DNA of 64,000 nucleotides, taken from the NCBI RefSeq assembly GCF_000315625.1, contig NW_005434650.1, positions 68,736-132,735 of the forward strand, written 5' to 3'. Made by a program: the position numbers and the translations under genes. Under the pieces are notes generated by a model, which saw nothing but the letters and a program-made list of their open reading frames with translations, was not told where the DNA came from and ran no database searches. Shown here piece by piece: positions 12,475-23,627 of the stretch (its first letter is position 1; each line of letters starts with the position of its first letter). Origin of the DNA: Guillardia theta CCMP2712 (Eukaryota > Cryptophyceae > Pyrenomonadales > Geminigeraceae).

Positions 12475-13486
12475 CGGGGCGACTCATCGATGGCCCTCAT
12501 TCAGCACTGAATTGGCCCTCATACAGTCCAACGCAGTATGCGTGTTTTAGCAGGTGTTTTAGTTCAGCAACTCTGGCAACGGAGTGACTTAGTGTGGCAA
12601 CCGTAGTGCACAGAAGGGGAGGGCGGTGTTGGGGATGATAGCTGGCCTGATAGCTGGACTTTCTGAATGTGCAGTTTTACTCATACGTTGCAAGGGCAAA
12701 CATGCACCAGAGGCGACATGTGGACTAATTTCGAAAACTGAGAGAGAAACGAACCCTGACGCAGAGTGCTAGCTCTGCTACCGTCAGGATGCGGCTGTCC
12801 TCCCTCATCGGCTAACACCACCTTAAGCTTTGATTCCGCACTGTGCTGGTGCTGGTGAATCCTTTCCCACCCAAGGAATGAGAAGCATTGCGAAAAGCTC
12901 CTGCCGTTTTGGGCATATCGACAAAGCAGCCTTGAGGGGTTCCTGTTGTGCCAGGACCGAAGGCGCTAAAAGCTGGGATCTCCCTGACGATCCATCCGCA
13001 TTCGCTGTTTCCTTGCTCGTCAGCTGTTCACCTAGAAACCACAGAAAAAGTCATGCATCATGGTGCAGAAGTAGCAATCGTGCGAAGGCCATGTGTATTG
13101 ACTTTACGCATGGCTTAAGCTTCGGGCGAGCTCCACAAGGTTGCCCATGAGCATCATGCAGAGGTGACATGCTGAAATCAATGCTCAATCCCGCCCGACG
13201 CGGTACAATATCAAGCTCGCGTTAAGCTCGCCCAGAACATGATCCTCCGGTACATGCTGAAGAAAATTCCGACGCGTCCCATGAACGCGCTGTTGATGAC
13301 TCGGAACTTGAATACCAGCGTTGGAGATGAGACTTTTGAATTCTTTGTTGCATCGCTCATAAGTATCCGTCGAGAAAGGGAACCCACCCGTAGCTCCGTC
13401 CGATCCCTGACTGCGCGCTTTCAGGCAGAGTTTCAATTTCGAACAGCCACATGCAAATTCCATTGTAATTAAGTTTATCCGATGAA
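12475..13486. other. About 1 kb without a recognisable gene
   Basis: This stretch lies between the start of the minus glycosyltransferase gene and the stop of the minus RING gene. Open frames occur (plus 12830-13150, minus 13185-13490) but show no family, no splice pattern and no composition bias that would make me trust them. No repeats or RNA genes were recognised. Confidence 0.4.
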
Positions 13487-14200
13487 TCATGCAGTGAAAT
13501 TTTCAATCACAGCTGTAATCGAATTTCTGCAAATTGGACAAGGCAACCCTTTTCGATGAATTTTATCGGCACATTGAAGACAACAACAGGTATGGCCCGT
13601 TCTTCCATGGATGAACGTTGCATTTTTCGGACGATCCATACAAACAATACAAGAAACGGCGTCGTTTCCTAAATCGGACAGAGTCAAGGAAGAGAATTGG
13701 TCTGGAAGAGTTGAAGTTCGATTTGAAATCGATTGTTCCTGTGAGTGAATTGATTGTTGTGCAGATGATTGCATAGAGGACGCTGATTGCAAGAGTGCGA
13801 GACAAGAGTTGCATGGGCAGCCATTGTTTGGACCACAAACGCCATCACAGCTCCCACAACGACATTGATTCATCCTTCGACCGCAATAATAAACGCTTGC
13901 AGGAGGGAGTCCAGTATCACCACCTGTCCCCCTTGGTCCTCCTCGCTGGACCTTCACGCCGACTGAGTTTCGCATTGATTGTTGTGCAGATGATTGTGTA
14001 GAGGACGCTGATTGCAAGAGTGCGAGACAAGAGTTGCATGGGCAGCCATTGTTTGGACCACAAACGCCATCACAGCTCCCACAACGACATTGATTCATCC
14101 TTCGACCGCAATAATAAACGCTTGCAGGAGGGAGTCCAGTATCACCACCTGTCCCCCTTGGTCCTCCTCGCTGGACCTTCACGCCGTCTGAGTTTCGCAT
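13487..14200 (-). CDS. RING-finger protein with duplicated Cys-rich module (putative E3 ubiquitin ligase)
   Basis: A single-exon frame of 237 residues starts at the ATG at 14200; an in-frame stop lies just upstream, supporting this start. Residues 1-75 and 76-150 are two nearly identical copies of one unit, each containing 'ASVYYCGRRMNQCRCGSC' then 'DGVCGPNNGCPCNSC', probably a small metal-binding module. Residues about 185-237 form a RING finger: 'CIVCMDRPKNATFIHG', 'HTCCCLQCA' and 'CPICRNSI', resembling the short RINGs of MDM2/XIAP-type ligases. Such RINGs recruit E2 enzymes and drive ubiquitin transfer. The two copies differ at the DNA level by only a few bases, so the duplication is recent. 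Substrate and location are unknown. Confidence 0.85.
   Translation of the reverse strand: MRNSDGVKVQRGGPRGTGGDTGLPPASVYYCGRRMNQCRCGSCDGVCGPNNGCPCNSCLALLQSASSTQSSAQQSMRNSVGVKVQRGGPRGTGGDTGLPPASVYYCGRRMNQCRCGSCDGVCGPNNGCPCNSCLALLQSASSMQSSAQQSIHSQEQSISNRTSTLPDQFSSLTLSDLGNDAVSCIVCMDRPKNATFIHGRTGHTCCCLQCADKIHRKGLPCPICRNSITAVIENFTA
13751..14200 (-). repeat. In-frame 225-bp tandem duplication inside the RING gene
   Basis: Copy 1 spans 14200-13976 and copy 2 spans 13975-13751, each exactly 75 codons. By eye they differ at the codons giving D/V (residue 5 of the unit) and T/M (residue 68), with very few other changes. Each copy begins with its own ATG. Confidence 0.95.
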
Positions 14201-16253
14201 TTCAGTGTTCTATCTGTACTGTGGTTCTCTCAGGGACAAGAAAACTGCATGGCAGCAGCTGCCGTGCACTTCTAGTACCCCCGAAATACAAGAGATCAGA
14301 TGGGGTACTGCAGAGAGAGGGTTCTTAGCTCGCTTTTTAAAACTCAATAATTAGCTTTGATAAGTAAAATATTAGAATGACCGTGCTGAGTGGGGATGTG
14401 GTCAGGTTGTCGGGGAACAATGCTGCGGCAAGGGACGTGTGGGTGGACCGATGGTGAGAAAGAGGAGCAGGAAGAGGAAGAGAGAGGGAGCAGGAGGAGC
14501 AGAACGAGCAGGAGGAGCAGGAGGAGAAGGAGGAGATGGCGGAGCAGGAGGAGCAGGAGTAGCAGGAGGAGATGGAGCAGGATGTGCCGATAAAAAGGTT
14601 GTGTATGAGAATTGCGGCTGGTGGTAGAAGAATGAGGACGGTAGTAGGACTAGGAGGACGAGGTACTGTCAGATGTCCTCCTTTGACTTCATTCAACCAG
14701 CTACATTGTTGAAGTGCAAGAAGTTCTATCCCCAATCAGGTTTGCATGCTCATGGTATTGGCCGATCTCAACCGTTCCGTCGCAGTGATACAGAGTGGTG
14801 AACTGCTGTCACATTACTCTCGCACGCCATTCTTCAGGTCCTCACTAGAAAACCGTATTATCATCGGATCTCAGTGTCTGTCTGTAGCTGTGTAGAGGTG
14901 GACAGTTCAGCCTATGCGATCCCGTCAGTGTCCATGGTTCGGTTGTGGTGCAAGCAGGTTCGAGGGGTTGTCATCTTTCAGAATGACTGGCGTGCCAGGT
15001 GCCACTTGGCTTCCTGATTCACATGAAAGCTTTCTCCATCTTTACTGCACAATCCGGTGGTGGATCACCATGAGAGGATGAGTTTGCGTGACGGGAGACC
15101 TTCAGTTCCGCTCACATCCATTCCGAGAGTTGTTCGTGAATCATCTTCCTTCATCGTAGATGGTCTTTGTGATCAAGACTTGTTGTCTCACAAGTCTGCA
15201 GGAGTTCAACAAGACACGAGCGAGCTCGTCTCAGAAAACAACCGCGAGTGAACTTCCACCAGGTGCACTGTTCGCCTGCGTTCGCACGGAGTTGACGGGA
15301 AAAGATTGTCTGCAAGGCATATGGAATCGCTTCAACGAAGTGTGCCTCGAAGTCTTCTCTGAGGTGTGTTTGGAGGAGAAGTGATCTCCAACCTGACTTT
15401 CATCAGAGCAAACTCGGATTCGTGGTGTTCCAGTTTCAGCTCAGGTAACAAGGTTTGAGAACCGCGAGAAATGGTTGACAGTAGAATCAGTTTCAAACCG
15501 TGTGAAGAGAGCAAGCTACATGTTTTAGAGTGCAGGTCAGAATCAGACTACTCTCCTTAGTGTCATGCTGATAGCAGTGAAACAGAAAAAAACTTGACGC
15601 TAGGTTCGATATGGCTGTCGAATTCCGTGACAGGTGGGAAGTTCTTAAAGATGGGGAATGATAAGAGGAAAATGCTTCAGGAACTGGTTTTCCGAAAGTT
15701 TCCTATCCTGGACGAAGGAATTTCTTGCAGCAAACAACATCGTCCTGGTGCTTTGTGATGATCTCAAGTGTTCACAAGGATGGCCTTCCTTGTCACAGAG
15801 CCTGATCCCTCTTGCAGGCACGAAGTGTACCTCAACTCAAACGTCTGCGCTGAAGAACGAGGTCGTTCCCCAACCCAATCGGTCACTCGTATCTCAACCT
15901 TGCGCTAGAAATTCTACCCATCCCTCTCCTCGTCTCGGCTCCTTCCAAGGGTGTCTACATCCGGCTCCATAGGTCTGCCCCGGTGGAAGGAAGTGAGAAG
16001 TGAGACCCTGGAGCAGGAGGCAGGGGACACAGAGAGTGATCTCTCAACAAGAGATTGCTGATTGGGTCGTGAGATTGCAAACTATCACCTCCGAGAACAG
16101 CCTGCAAGGTGTGTCAACGATCCTGTTGCTAGTCGTTCCTGATCAGCTCGTCGCTCAGGCGGCATCTTCTTCCTGTGGGGAACGGATCATGAAGACCAGC
16201 CGATGCAGAACGCGAAGAATCTCATGGCAGCGGTGACCACCGAGAGATTACAG
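14201..16253. other. Long stretch with GGAGCA repeats and unresolved coding potential
   Basis: Just upstream of the RING start lie a TACCCC and a GGGGTA word about 35 bases apart (about 14276-14308). A purine run of gaggag/gagcag type covers about 14460-14580. From about 15660, plus-strand pieces such as 'QEIADWVVRLQTI' (about 16030-16090) probably belong to the gene ending at 16767, but I could not chain the exons with confidence. Minus-strand 15332-15514 also reads well. No RNA gene was recognised. Confidence 0.35.
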
Positions 16254-16767
16254 CGAGCAAGAGATGATGGCATGGCAGGCCAAGGACCTTCACTTCGACT
16301 GGAAGAAATGCGTGGACGAGGAGAACACCAAGAAAGGAGGCTTGCTGTCGTTTCTCAAGGCTCCAGCGAAGAGGAAGCAGGAGGATACTCAGGAGGTGGG
16401 ATCAAGGAAGAAGATCAAGGAGGAGGAGACCCTGGAGGAGGAAGAGAAGCCAGCAGGGCATAGGAAGCCTGAGGTTGAGGACCCAGCAGCCCCGAGCCCG
16501 AGGGAGGACTTGAAGGTGAAGAGTCTGGATGAAGAGGGAGGGAGATCACCGAGGAGGGAGGGGGAGCAGAAGCAAGCGGAGGAGAAGAAGGAGTCAAGCC
16601 CCTCGAAGAAATTGTGTGCAAGTGAGGTGCGAGCTCGTGAGCTTCAGTCATCGGCGAAGAAACCCGTCCTGCACAAGGTGAGATGATACTGCTTGCCCGC
16701 TGGTCGTGACGTCACGACCTTCTTGCAGGACAAAGAAGGCATCCTGCGGTTCTTTGTCAGGAAGTGA
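16254..16767 (+). CDS. C-terminal part of an unidentified nuclear-type protein with PCNA-box-like motifs
   Basis: Two exons are clear: about 16254-16677 and 16729-16767, joined across a 51-nt GT-AG intron (cacaag/gtgaga ... ttgcag/gacaaa). The first exon begins around 'EQEMMAWQAKDLHFDWKK', then 'KKGGLLSFLKAPAKRK' and a long Lys/Glu-rich disordered stretch. The second ends 'KDKEGILRFFVRK' and stop. 'KEGILRFF' fits the PIP-box spacing (Q-x-x-I-x-x-F-F) with Lys in place of Gln, and 'KGGLLSFL' is a weaker version. Such motifs dock repair polymerases and other proteins on PCNA. A Y-family polymerase tail is possible, but no catalytic motif was found upstream. The 5' part, probably from about 15660, is unresolved. 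Confidence 0.55.
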
Positions 16768-16857
16768 GACAGTCTCTTCATTTACTCTAGGCCTCCTCCT
16801 CCTCCTCCTCCTCTTTCATCTTTGTACAGTGTGCTCATAGCACGTCAGCGTCTCCTC

Positions 16858-18439
16858 CTAGTCCCCGTGGATGGTGTACTTCTCCCACTTCTTCTCGGGA
16901 TCGAAGGGTTCCCAGCGGGAGGCGGGGAAGATGTGCTTGTTCCTCTCGTACCTACAAGACAGCCTCAACTTGAGCGGCAGCAGCGGCAGCGGCAGCAGCA
17001 CATCACCAGTGTCGCTCCACCACCTTCCCTGCATGCGACTCGTCCTTCTCGATCCTGGCGTCGTTGACCGTGCGCACGTCCTCGTGCACATCGAAGTGGA
17101 ACAAGGGCCCCGACTTCCCCCGGGCCTTGGTCTGCGATGCGCAGAGGGTCACCAGCTGTCAAGAGCGGCAAGGGACCGACTGACCTCGATCAGGACATGG
17201 AACGTCATGTCATGGGGAATAATGAGATCCTCCTTCACGTAGATGAGGTTGTCGCACGACGTCCCCCGCAGCTCCCTGAACTCGTCCTGCGCTTCCCTTC
17301 ACCTCCTACACCCTCTCCTCCTCCTCCCTTCACCTGCAGATTCTTCCTCGCCATCTCCAGGAACTGCCCGACCGTCATTCCCTTGGTACACTTGAGGGCC
17401 CGCCGATGCCCTGACCCGTCCCAGTAGCTGTACGTCACCTCGATCACCTGACGTGACGGTGACCAGTCAGCATTCGCCCATCCTCGCACTCGCTCTCACC
17501 TCTGCCTTCTTCCTCTCCTGCTCCTCATGCCATTCCTGAGTGAGCTTCCTGCGCTCCTCTATCTCCCGCAGCTCTCTATCCTTGTCTGGCAAGAACGAGG
17601 TGTCGACAGTGGGGTTCTTGACTACCTTCTTCTTCGCCACAGGCTCTACATCCTCTTCCTCCAGCTCCTCAGCCTCATCTCCGAAGGACAGGGTCGACTT
17701 GGTCAGCTTCGACTTGCGGTTTTTCCTGTCTGCCTCTCTCTTCAGCTTCTCATTCTCAATCTCCTCTTTGCGCTGCAGGTGTTCGAGGATCTGCTCCTTC
17801 TTTGCCAGTTCCTCTTTGTGCTTCTTCAGTTGCTCCAGCGTCACAAGGCCCACAGTCACTTTCCCAAGTTCGTCCTGGATGACGTCGCCCTGTTGACAAG
17901 TAGTAAGATTGCCGTCAGGCATCAGGAGCGTGTGGAGGGAGCAAGCAGAGGCCTACCTTGCTTGTTCCAAACTTCGTGTTGAAACCAGTCACATCGACAC
18001 GATTCTGCTCTTGGATTTTCTTCTTGGTTTCTTCTAGTTTCTTCACCTCGTCCTCTCGTTTCCTCTGCAGCTCGAGAATCCGATTGATTTCATTTCCCTG
18101 GATGCAAGATTCAGAACTAGAGGCAGTAGTACTGGTGCACATAATGATGAGCGGACTGATCAAGAATGATGATTTGTCATGCAGCGCCAAAGGAGAAATC
18201 TCATATGAACGAGGGTGGATGGAACAGGAAGCCGAAGAGGGGAGCGAGACGAGGGTAATGGATGAAGGGCGGGAAAAGCTGAGGAGTGAGGAGAGATTGA
18301 AGAAAACTAAGCAGGAATGCATGGAGGTCAAAACCAGTGAGCAGCATGAGTGTAGAGGCAGGTATGGAGAAGGGTGCTGGAGCGGGAGTGGGAGCGGGAG
18401 CGGGAGCAGAAGCAGTAGTAGTATTGTAGTGGTAGTAGG

Positions 18440-18482
<43 letters not shown>

Positions 18483-18537
18483 AGAGCAAGAGGCGCATGC
18501 TTGCCTTGGCGGCGCCGAGCTGCGGAGTCTGCGACAT
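16858..18537 (-). CDS. XAP5: XAP5/FAM50 family nuclear protein
   Basis: Exon 1 (18537-18505) reads [11 protein letters not shown] and ends at a GC donor (aag/gcaagc). A 407-nt intron follows, and exon 2 starts at 18097 with '[16 protein letters not shown]'. The XAP5 landmarks then appear in order: '[17 protein letters not shown]', a coiled acidic/basic middle, '[15 protein letters not shown]', '[16 protein letters not shown]', '[16 protein letters not shown]', '[16 protein letters not shown]', '[10 protein letters not shown]' and the conserved C-terminus '[19 protein letters not shown]' before the stop at 16858. FAM50/XAP5 proteins are nuclear and linked to pre-mRNA splicing; the plant homologue XCT affects circadian timing. 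The order and spacing match the whole family, so identification is strong. Confidence 0.95.
18376..18486. repeat. GGGAGC/AGGAGC hexamer array in the first XAP5 intron
   Basis: Runs of gggagc, then agtagt/gtagta, then aggagc copies lie wholly inside the long GC-AG intron of the XAP5 gene. The length of this intron, against about 50 nt for most others here, is partly explained by the array. Confidence 0.8.
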
Positions 18538-19171
18538 AGCCCGCCAGTGAGAGCGTGGAAAGAATTCTGGACGAGGGGTACCTTCAACTGACAAAGACTA
18601 GGGTGGGTTGTATTGAGACGAAAGGTGAGGGGTACTTGATGTACCCCAGAATTTCCATCACACTTAAAGGAATATCTGGTCTCAAGGGGGTGGGTGGTAT
18701 GAATTTGGGAGGGTGGTCGGAAACTGAAATACAGTGGGGTTCCTTGGTGAGAAATCGGCATGGCAGGCAAGGCGAGTGTCTTCGAGCTACTTGGTGAGGG
18801 ATGAAGAGGAAGGAGGGAGGAGGAGGAGGAGGAGGAGGAGGAGGAGACGTGAGGAAGAGAGAGAGAGAGAGAGAGGAGGGTAGAGTAGGATGGGAGTGAG
18901 AGGAGACGGAGGAGGGGCAGAAAGATTGGATCGAGGAGTTACGAGAAACTGGAGCAAGGTGAGAAATGAGACGAGAAAAGAGGTGCAAGCGCGAGATGAT
19001 GGCAGGAAACGGCTACAGTGTTGTAGAGGAGGTGATTTTACGTGTACTCATGTGTAAGAGCACGGGGGAGGGACTGACAAGGATGAGTGAAGGGGAGCGA
19101 CGGTGCGGAGTTCTTCACCCACAGTCCTTGCAAGTACTTCCTTGTGCTGAGTTTCGTGTCTGGTTGAAGTG
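18538..19171. promoter_or_regulatory. Divergent promoter region of XAP5 and ERCC8 genes
   Basis: The two flanking genes start outward from this gap. Between 18576 and 18725 there are several GGGGTAC/GTACCCC words, including a mirrored pair 'ggggtacttgatgtacccc' at about 18631-18649, plus 'gggtgggtggtatg'. A GGA-rich tract at about 18800-18890 follows. No gene is seen. Confidence 0.5.
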
Positions 19172-21148
19172 ATGGTGTTTCAGAGAGCTCTGCTGGAGAC
19201 AAGAGGGAAGCACATGCAGCTCTGTGATGACAGGACGATTGATCCACCCTTCCAATCTGCGGTTAGTGCCGCCAGTTCGCTATCACCTGTACTGATGCTC
19301 GAAGGCAGATCATGAGCATGTCAGTGGATCATGTGGAGGACAGGTTGAGCAGATCATGACTGGTCGTTCACGTGATGAAGCATGAACGCAGATACATGCT
19401 TGTTGGGTATGCGAACGGGGGCGTGGCTATCATAGACGTGTCGGAGGAGACAGTGAAGGACAAAAAGTTGTACCACGAAGAGCAATCTTGACGCACTGAC
19501 ACATCTTCTGCTGCAGATTTGAATGTGCTCTGAGAATTCCGCAAGGGCAAGCGCATGACTTCGGTGTCACTTCCCTCGCATGGTATACCAGGGTGATAAC
19601 AAGCTCCGTTGCGCGATCAGCCATGTGCTGACGGTAGATGTGATAGGATACAGGGCTGTTTGTCAGTGGCGGGTTTGATGAGGTTGTGAAAGTAAGACGA
19701 GCAAGTCTGAAAGTCTCGCCCATCACAACGAGCTGCAGATTTGGGACACAAACAAGGCGGAAGTAGCGATAGAGTACAAAACAAAAGGGAAGGTGACTGG
19801 GGGGAGAAGGGTCGGCAGAGGAGTTGGAGGTCTGAAATGCATGCGATTTAGGTTTATGACATCGATGTACACAAGACGTCAACTCTTCATAATCTGGTCG
19901 CAGCTGCCAAGTAACAAGCTGTCTCCTTCCTCAGCTCGTCCTGACCGTTACCTCTCAGCGGCCATGTCGTCAGTCTCTACGACGCGAACTCAGGTTGAGC
20001 TTTCATGCTCTTATGACAGCGCGAGCCGATGAACAATCTTCTGCTTTCAGGGCTCAGGCAGCACAGTCTGCGGGGGCATCAAGGCACCGTCAACTGCGGT
20101 CTCAAAGCGCCAGGGTGTCAAACCGTTCTTGACGTCTTCGCCAGTCGCTTGGTCGGTCTGCGAGCAGTACCAGCTCTTCTCCGGCGGCTCTGATGGGACG
20201 GTGGTAAGAATGCAATCAGCAAAGACCTTTTTGTCACCTGTGAAGAAGAGGCTATGGGACGTCCGGCAAGGAGCTTCTTGTCTCGCGTTTCTCAGTCCGG
20301 AGGGAAAACCCTGGACGTCAAGGCGAGCATTTCTCGCGCTGCCTGCGCTCCCTCACAAGACATGCAGGAAGAGACGGAGGACGGAGCATGACGGCACTGC
20401 ATCTTCATCCTCCAAGGGAGACGAAGCAGGTGCGGCATCTGCGAGCCTTGCTCCTCCTCACTCCTCCTCCAGCGCTTCTCGCTCATGCCAAGGGCGTGTC
20501 CTGCCTGCGATTCACTCCAGACGGAAGGTAAGGAGGCAGCGGGCCTGGCACGGGGGGCTGACCAGCAGGAGCAGATACCTTCTATCGAGCGGGGGGGACG
20601 AGAGGGTCAGGCTGTGGAACCCTGTGAGCTGCGAGCTGGAGATCGTCAACTACGGCGCCTTCCCGCAAGCTCGAGCTGCTGCCTACAAGAAGGTGTGAGA
20701 GGTGGCGGGTAGGGGGGACCTGAGCTGAAGTCCAGGTGCAATTTGACGTGTCGTGGAGCGGGAAGCTGCTGTTTCATCCCTGCCAGAACGAGGTGGTCGT
20801 CTGTGACCTGGCCAGCGGCAACAGGTCAGGCCCGGGTGTCTCTCTTCTCAGCTCTGAAGGCCCTGCCAGGATCTCGAGGCTTCGCGGGCATGTCGGCACC
20901 GTCAAGTGCTGCGTGAGAGCGGCCGGCTGCGATGGAGGGAGGAGGATGACGATGAGTCGCGTCAGGTTGCGAAGCCGCGGGGAGAGGACTTGTTCAGCGG
21001 CGATCAGGACGCAAACATTCTAGTCTGGACCCCCAACGACAGGCAAGTTGCACTTGTATGCCCTGCAGGAACTGACCGGATCTCAAGGTTTCTTGACGGA
21101 GAGGAGGAGGTGGAGGTGGATGTGGACAACTGGAGCGATAGCGATTGA
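19172..21148 (+). CDS. ERCC8: ERCC8/CSA-type WD40 repair protein
   Basis: The ATG at 19172 gives MVFQRALLETRGKHMQ. Short introns (about 47-50 nt) then join 'IMSMSVDHVEDR' to 'YMLVGYANGGVAIIDVSEE', and further exons give 'AHDFGVTSLAWYTR', 'GLFVSGGFDEVVK', 'LQIWDTNKAEVAIEY', 'HSLRGHQGTV', 'YQLFSGGSDGTV', 'RLWDVRQGASC', 'AHAKGVSCLRFTPDGR', 'YLLSSGGDERVRLWNP', 'EIVNYGAFPQ', 'RGHVGTVKCC' and 'EDLFSGDQDANILVW', ending in an acidic 'EVDVDNWSDSD'. Order, the 'VNYG' motif and the acidic tail match CSA, the WD40 substrate receptor of the CRL4 ubiquitin ligase in transcription-coupled repair. One exon junction near 20090-20150 remains unclear. It is divergent from XAP5, with ERCC1 about 16 kb downstream. 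Confidence 0.88.
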
Positions 21149-21232
21149 TCCCATCCCACCCCTGCCGCCAAGTTTCTGTTTATACTTTACTTTACATCTT
21201 CACATGTACATCATATCTGTAAAACAACCTTG

Positions 21233-23440
21233 TCAGTACTGCCCGTACTCCATGATTTGAGCTCTGAACTGAAGCTTCCTTTCCTCGAAGTCTTGCAGCC
21301 TTTGTATCACATTCTCCGACACTAACGTGCTGTCTTCCGCGTACGCCCGTCGGAGGATAGCGCTCCATGGCAGGTCAGGCCCCCGCTCCTCCTCCTCCTC
21401 CTCCTCCTCCTTGTTGGCCTGGTAGAGCTGCGACAGAGTGATTCTCGTGTGCGCAAACCAACGGAAGAAGGCCTTCGACATCCTACTGGACTTGTGCTGG
21501 TGAGAGATCAGCCCCTCCGAGGCGAAGGCGGTGAAGACCGCAAACTTCCAGCGGAACAGAACCAGCAGGATCCTCGTCCTCGTGCTCGCCTCCAGCAGCT
21601 TGTCAAGGAACATGTACCTCCTTGTCCTGCCAGCTCTGTCCTTCCAGCTGTCAAACGTTCGCAACTTGACCTGTCCCTCGTCGGGGTTGTGCTGGCCAGG
21701 AGCAGTGACGGGCTGCAGCAAGAGGCATCAGTGTTGACAAGGACTTGTCAAGTGAGGCTCTAGATCACCGGCGGGTCGAAGAGAAGCGTCTTGATGTCAA
21801 GTCTTGCTCTGAAGCTGGCAAGCAGGTCAGAAGTACCAAGAGAAGACGGGCCTCACTCACAGAAACATCACCCTCGACTTGACTCGCACCCTCCTCCTGA
21901 GGTCCAGCTGACGGATCCGACCCACAAGGCGATCCTTGGCCGTTGACATCTCCCTCCAGCTCGTCAAGATCGAGAGCAGCTCCCTCTTCATTCGCAGCCC
22001 CAGGAAGGAGTTCAGTTTGAAGCTCAGCCGGACGGCGGCGAAGGTGTGATGGTACCACAGAAGCATCATCCGGCGCATCAGGTCAGCATTCAGCTTCAGG
22101 TTCACCTTAGCGATGTAGCCCTTCAGCTGCTGCTGGCTGCGCCTGATCACCATCGCCTCCCACATGCGTTGAGAAACTTTCCTGCCGAGCCCGGTGAAGA
22201 GAAAATCGTTCCTCCCCCTGAGCGCCTCGAAGCCTCTCGAGATCATCACCTCCTCACTGGTCACTGCATGTCTCTGCTTCACTTCAGGGCAGGGGACCCG
22301 AAAGGCTTCGAACAGCGCTCTCATCTTTCTCTTGGTCCACAGGACGTGCAGCAGGTAGGCGGCATGATACTTGGCCTTCACTCGTGAGATGTGGTCGGCG
22401 ATCTCTCGGAGGACTGACAGCAGCAGGATGCGGTCTCGTCTGTTCGCTAGGTGATAGGAGATCTTCATCGCCCTCCTCTGCTGATGCACCAGCCCCGCCC
22501 ACGTCGAGAAGCTTCTGATGATCTTGAACTTGCTCAGGGCCCGTGACACCTTGACCTGACGGCAGCAGACTGAGCTCTCAAGCCCCCCCCCCCTTCCTCC
22601 TCTACCGAAGTGTAGGATATCCATTGCGTCTCCTTGTACCGCAGAAGGTTCTATCGCATCGGTCAGATGGTGCTTCTCAAGACAGAGTCAAGCACCTGAA
22701 TGTGAAAGTCTTTCCATGGCGCGAAAGCTTGCTTGATGCCCTGACGTCGCGCGTACGAGTACGCTTTCTTGGAGTTATGTTTATGAACACGCTGCAGTCA
22801 CATCTCAGCCCATACTGACATGTCTGTGTATCATGACCTGATTGGAGGAAGTGAAGTAGAATCGTTCGAATGAATGTTTCAACAACTTCTTGCATCGAGT
22901 GTCGACGATCTTGTAAGCTGCCAACTTCCATCGAAAGGAAGTCTGAGTGAACCAATGCCAATCTTTCAAAACCGACAGAATGAGGCTACGAAGATTTATC
23001 TGTCTGCGATTTTCACATTCCAGCTCAACATGAAGTGATTGAACAATCTTGCCTGAAAACTATTCACCGCATGCTACACAACACAAAGTGTATCCCTCAC
23101 CTTTGGATTGGCTAAATCCTTGCTTTGAATCCTTCAGGTTGCCAGATCGAACACTTTTCGAGGGAGTCTTGAATGAAAATGCAGAAGAAATCTTCTGGCC
23201 GTTCTGCTGGGAGTGAGCGAATGGCTCTTCCGTTGCGAATTCGGACCCTCCTTTCTTCTTTTCGGCATAATTCCTTGTTTTAATCGTCACCAATGTCGTA
23301 TCAAGACATGCAAACACTTACCTGGAGCTTGAAAAATGTTGGAAGAGATCAGAAAACCTCTCTTTTTCAATGTTCTCAATCATATCGCATATCTCGTTGA
23401 TTGTCTTTTGAGTGTACTGCGGTGATCGCTGCAAGCACTC
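21233..23440 (-). CDS. Sfi1-like repeat protein (probable centrin-binding scaffold)
   Basis: The minus strand carries a chain of exons ending at 21233 with 'FRAQIMEYGQY' and stop. The helical repeats contain spaced aromatic signatures of Sfi1-type units, roughly L..F..W with basic residues: 'SFRWKLAAYKIVD', 'IIRSFSTWAGLVHQQRRA', 'MRRMMLLWYHHTFAA', 'LVLFRWKFAVFTAFA' and 'MSKAFFRWFAHTR'. In Sfi1 these helices bind centrins at centrosomes and basal bodies. Upstream exons include 'INEICDMIENIEKER' (about 23340-23430) and a Ser/Lys-rich exon at about 23100-23300. No clear start Met precedes them, so the gene may continue into the PDZ protein on the same strand. The assignment rests on repeat pattern, not on a full alignment. 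Confidence 0.6.
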
Positions 23441-23627
23441 AATTCACTTCCCTTCTCATCTCTCATCAAAGCACCACCTTGATGCTTGCCTCAATCATAT
23501 TTCCATCTGAAAACAACATTCAGCTGTCGATCTGCGAGTTTGCTACGCATCCATGACTCACCTCTCTCTAACACCAGATGACACACTACATCGATACTGT
23601 TTCTCATCATGTCAGATTGGTGAAGCA

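Noticed and set aside
12830-13150. Plus-strand 106-codon frame
   Set aside because: No recognisable motif, no splice partners; base composition does not separate it from the flanks.
13185-13490. Minus-strand frame starting in an ATGA overlap with the RING stop
   Set aside because: Such overlaps are a bacterial operon feature; no family or splice support, so the overlap is probably chance.
14337-14735. Cys/Ser-rich minus open frame opposite GGAGCA repeats
   Set aside because: Low-complexity translation of a purine repeat.
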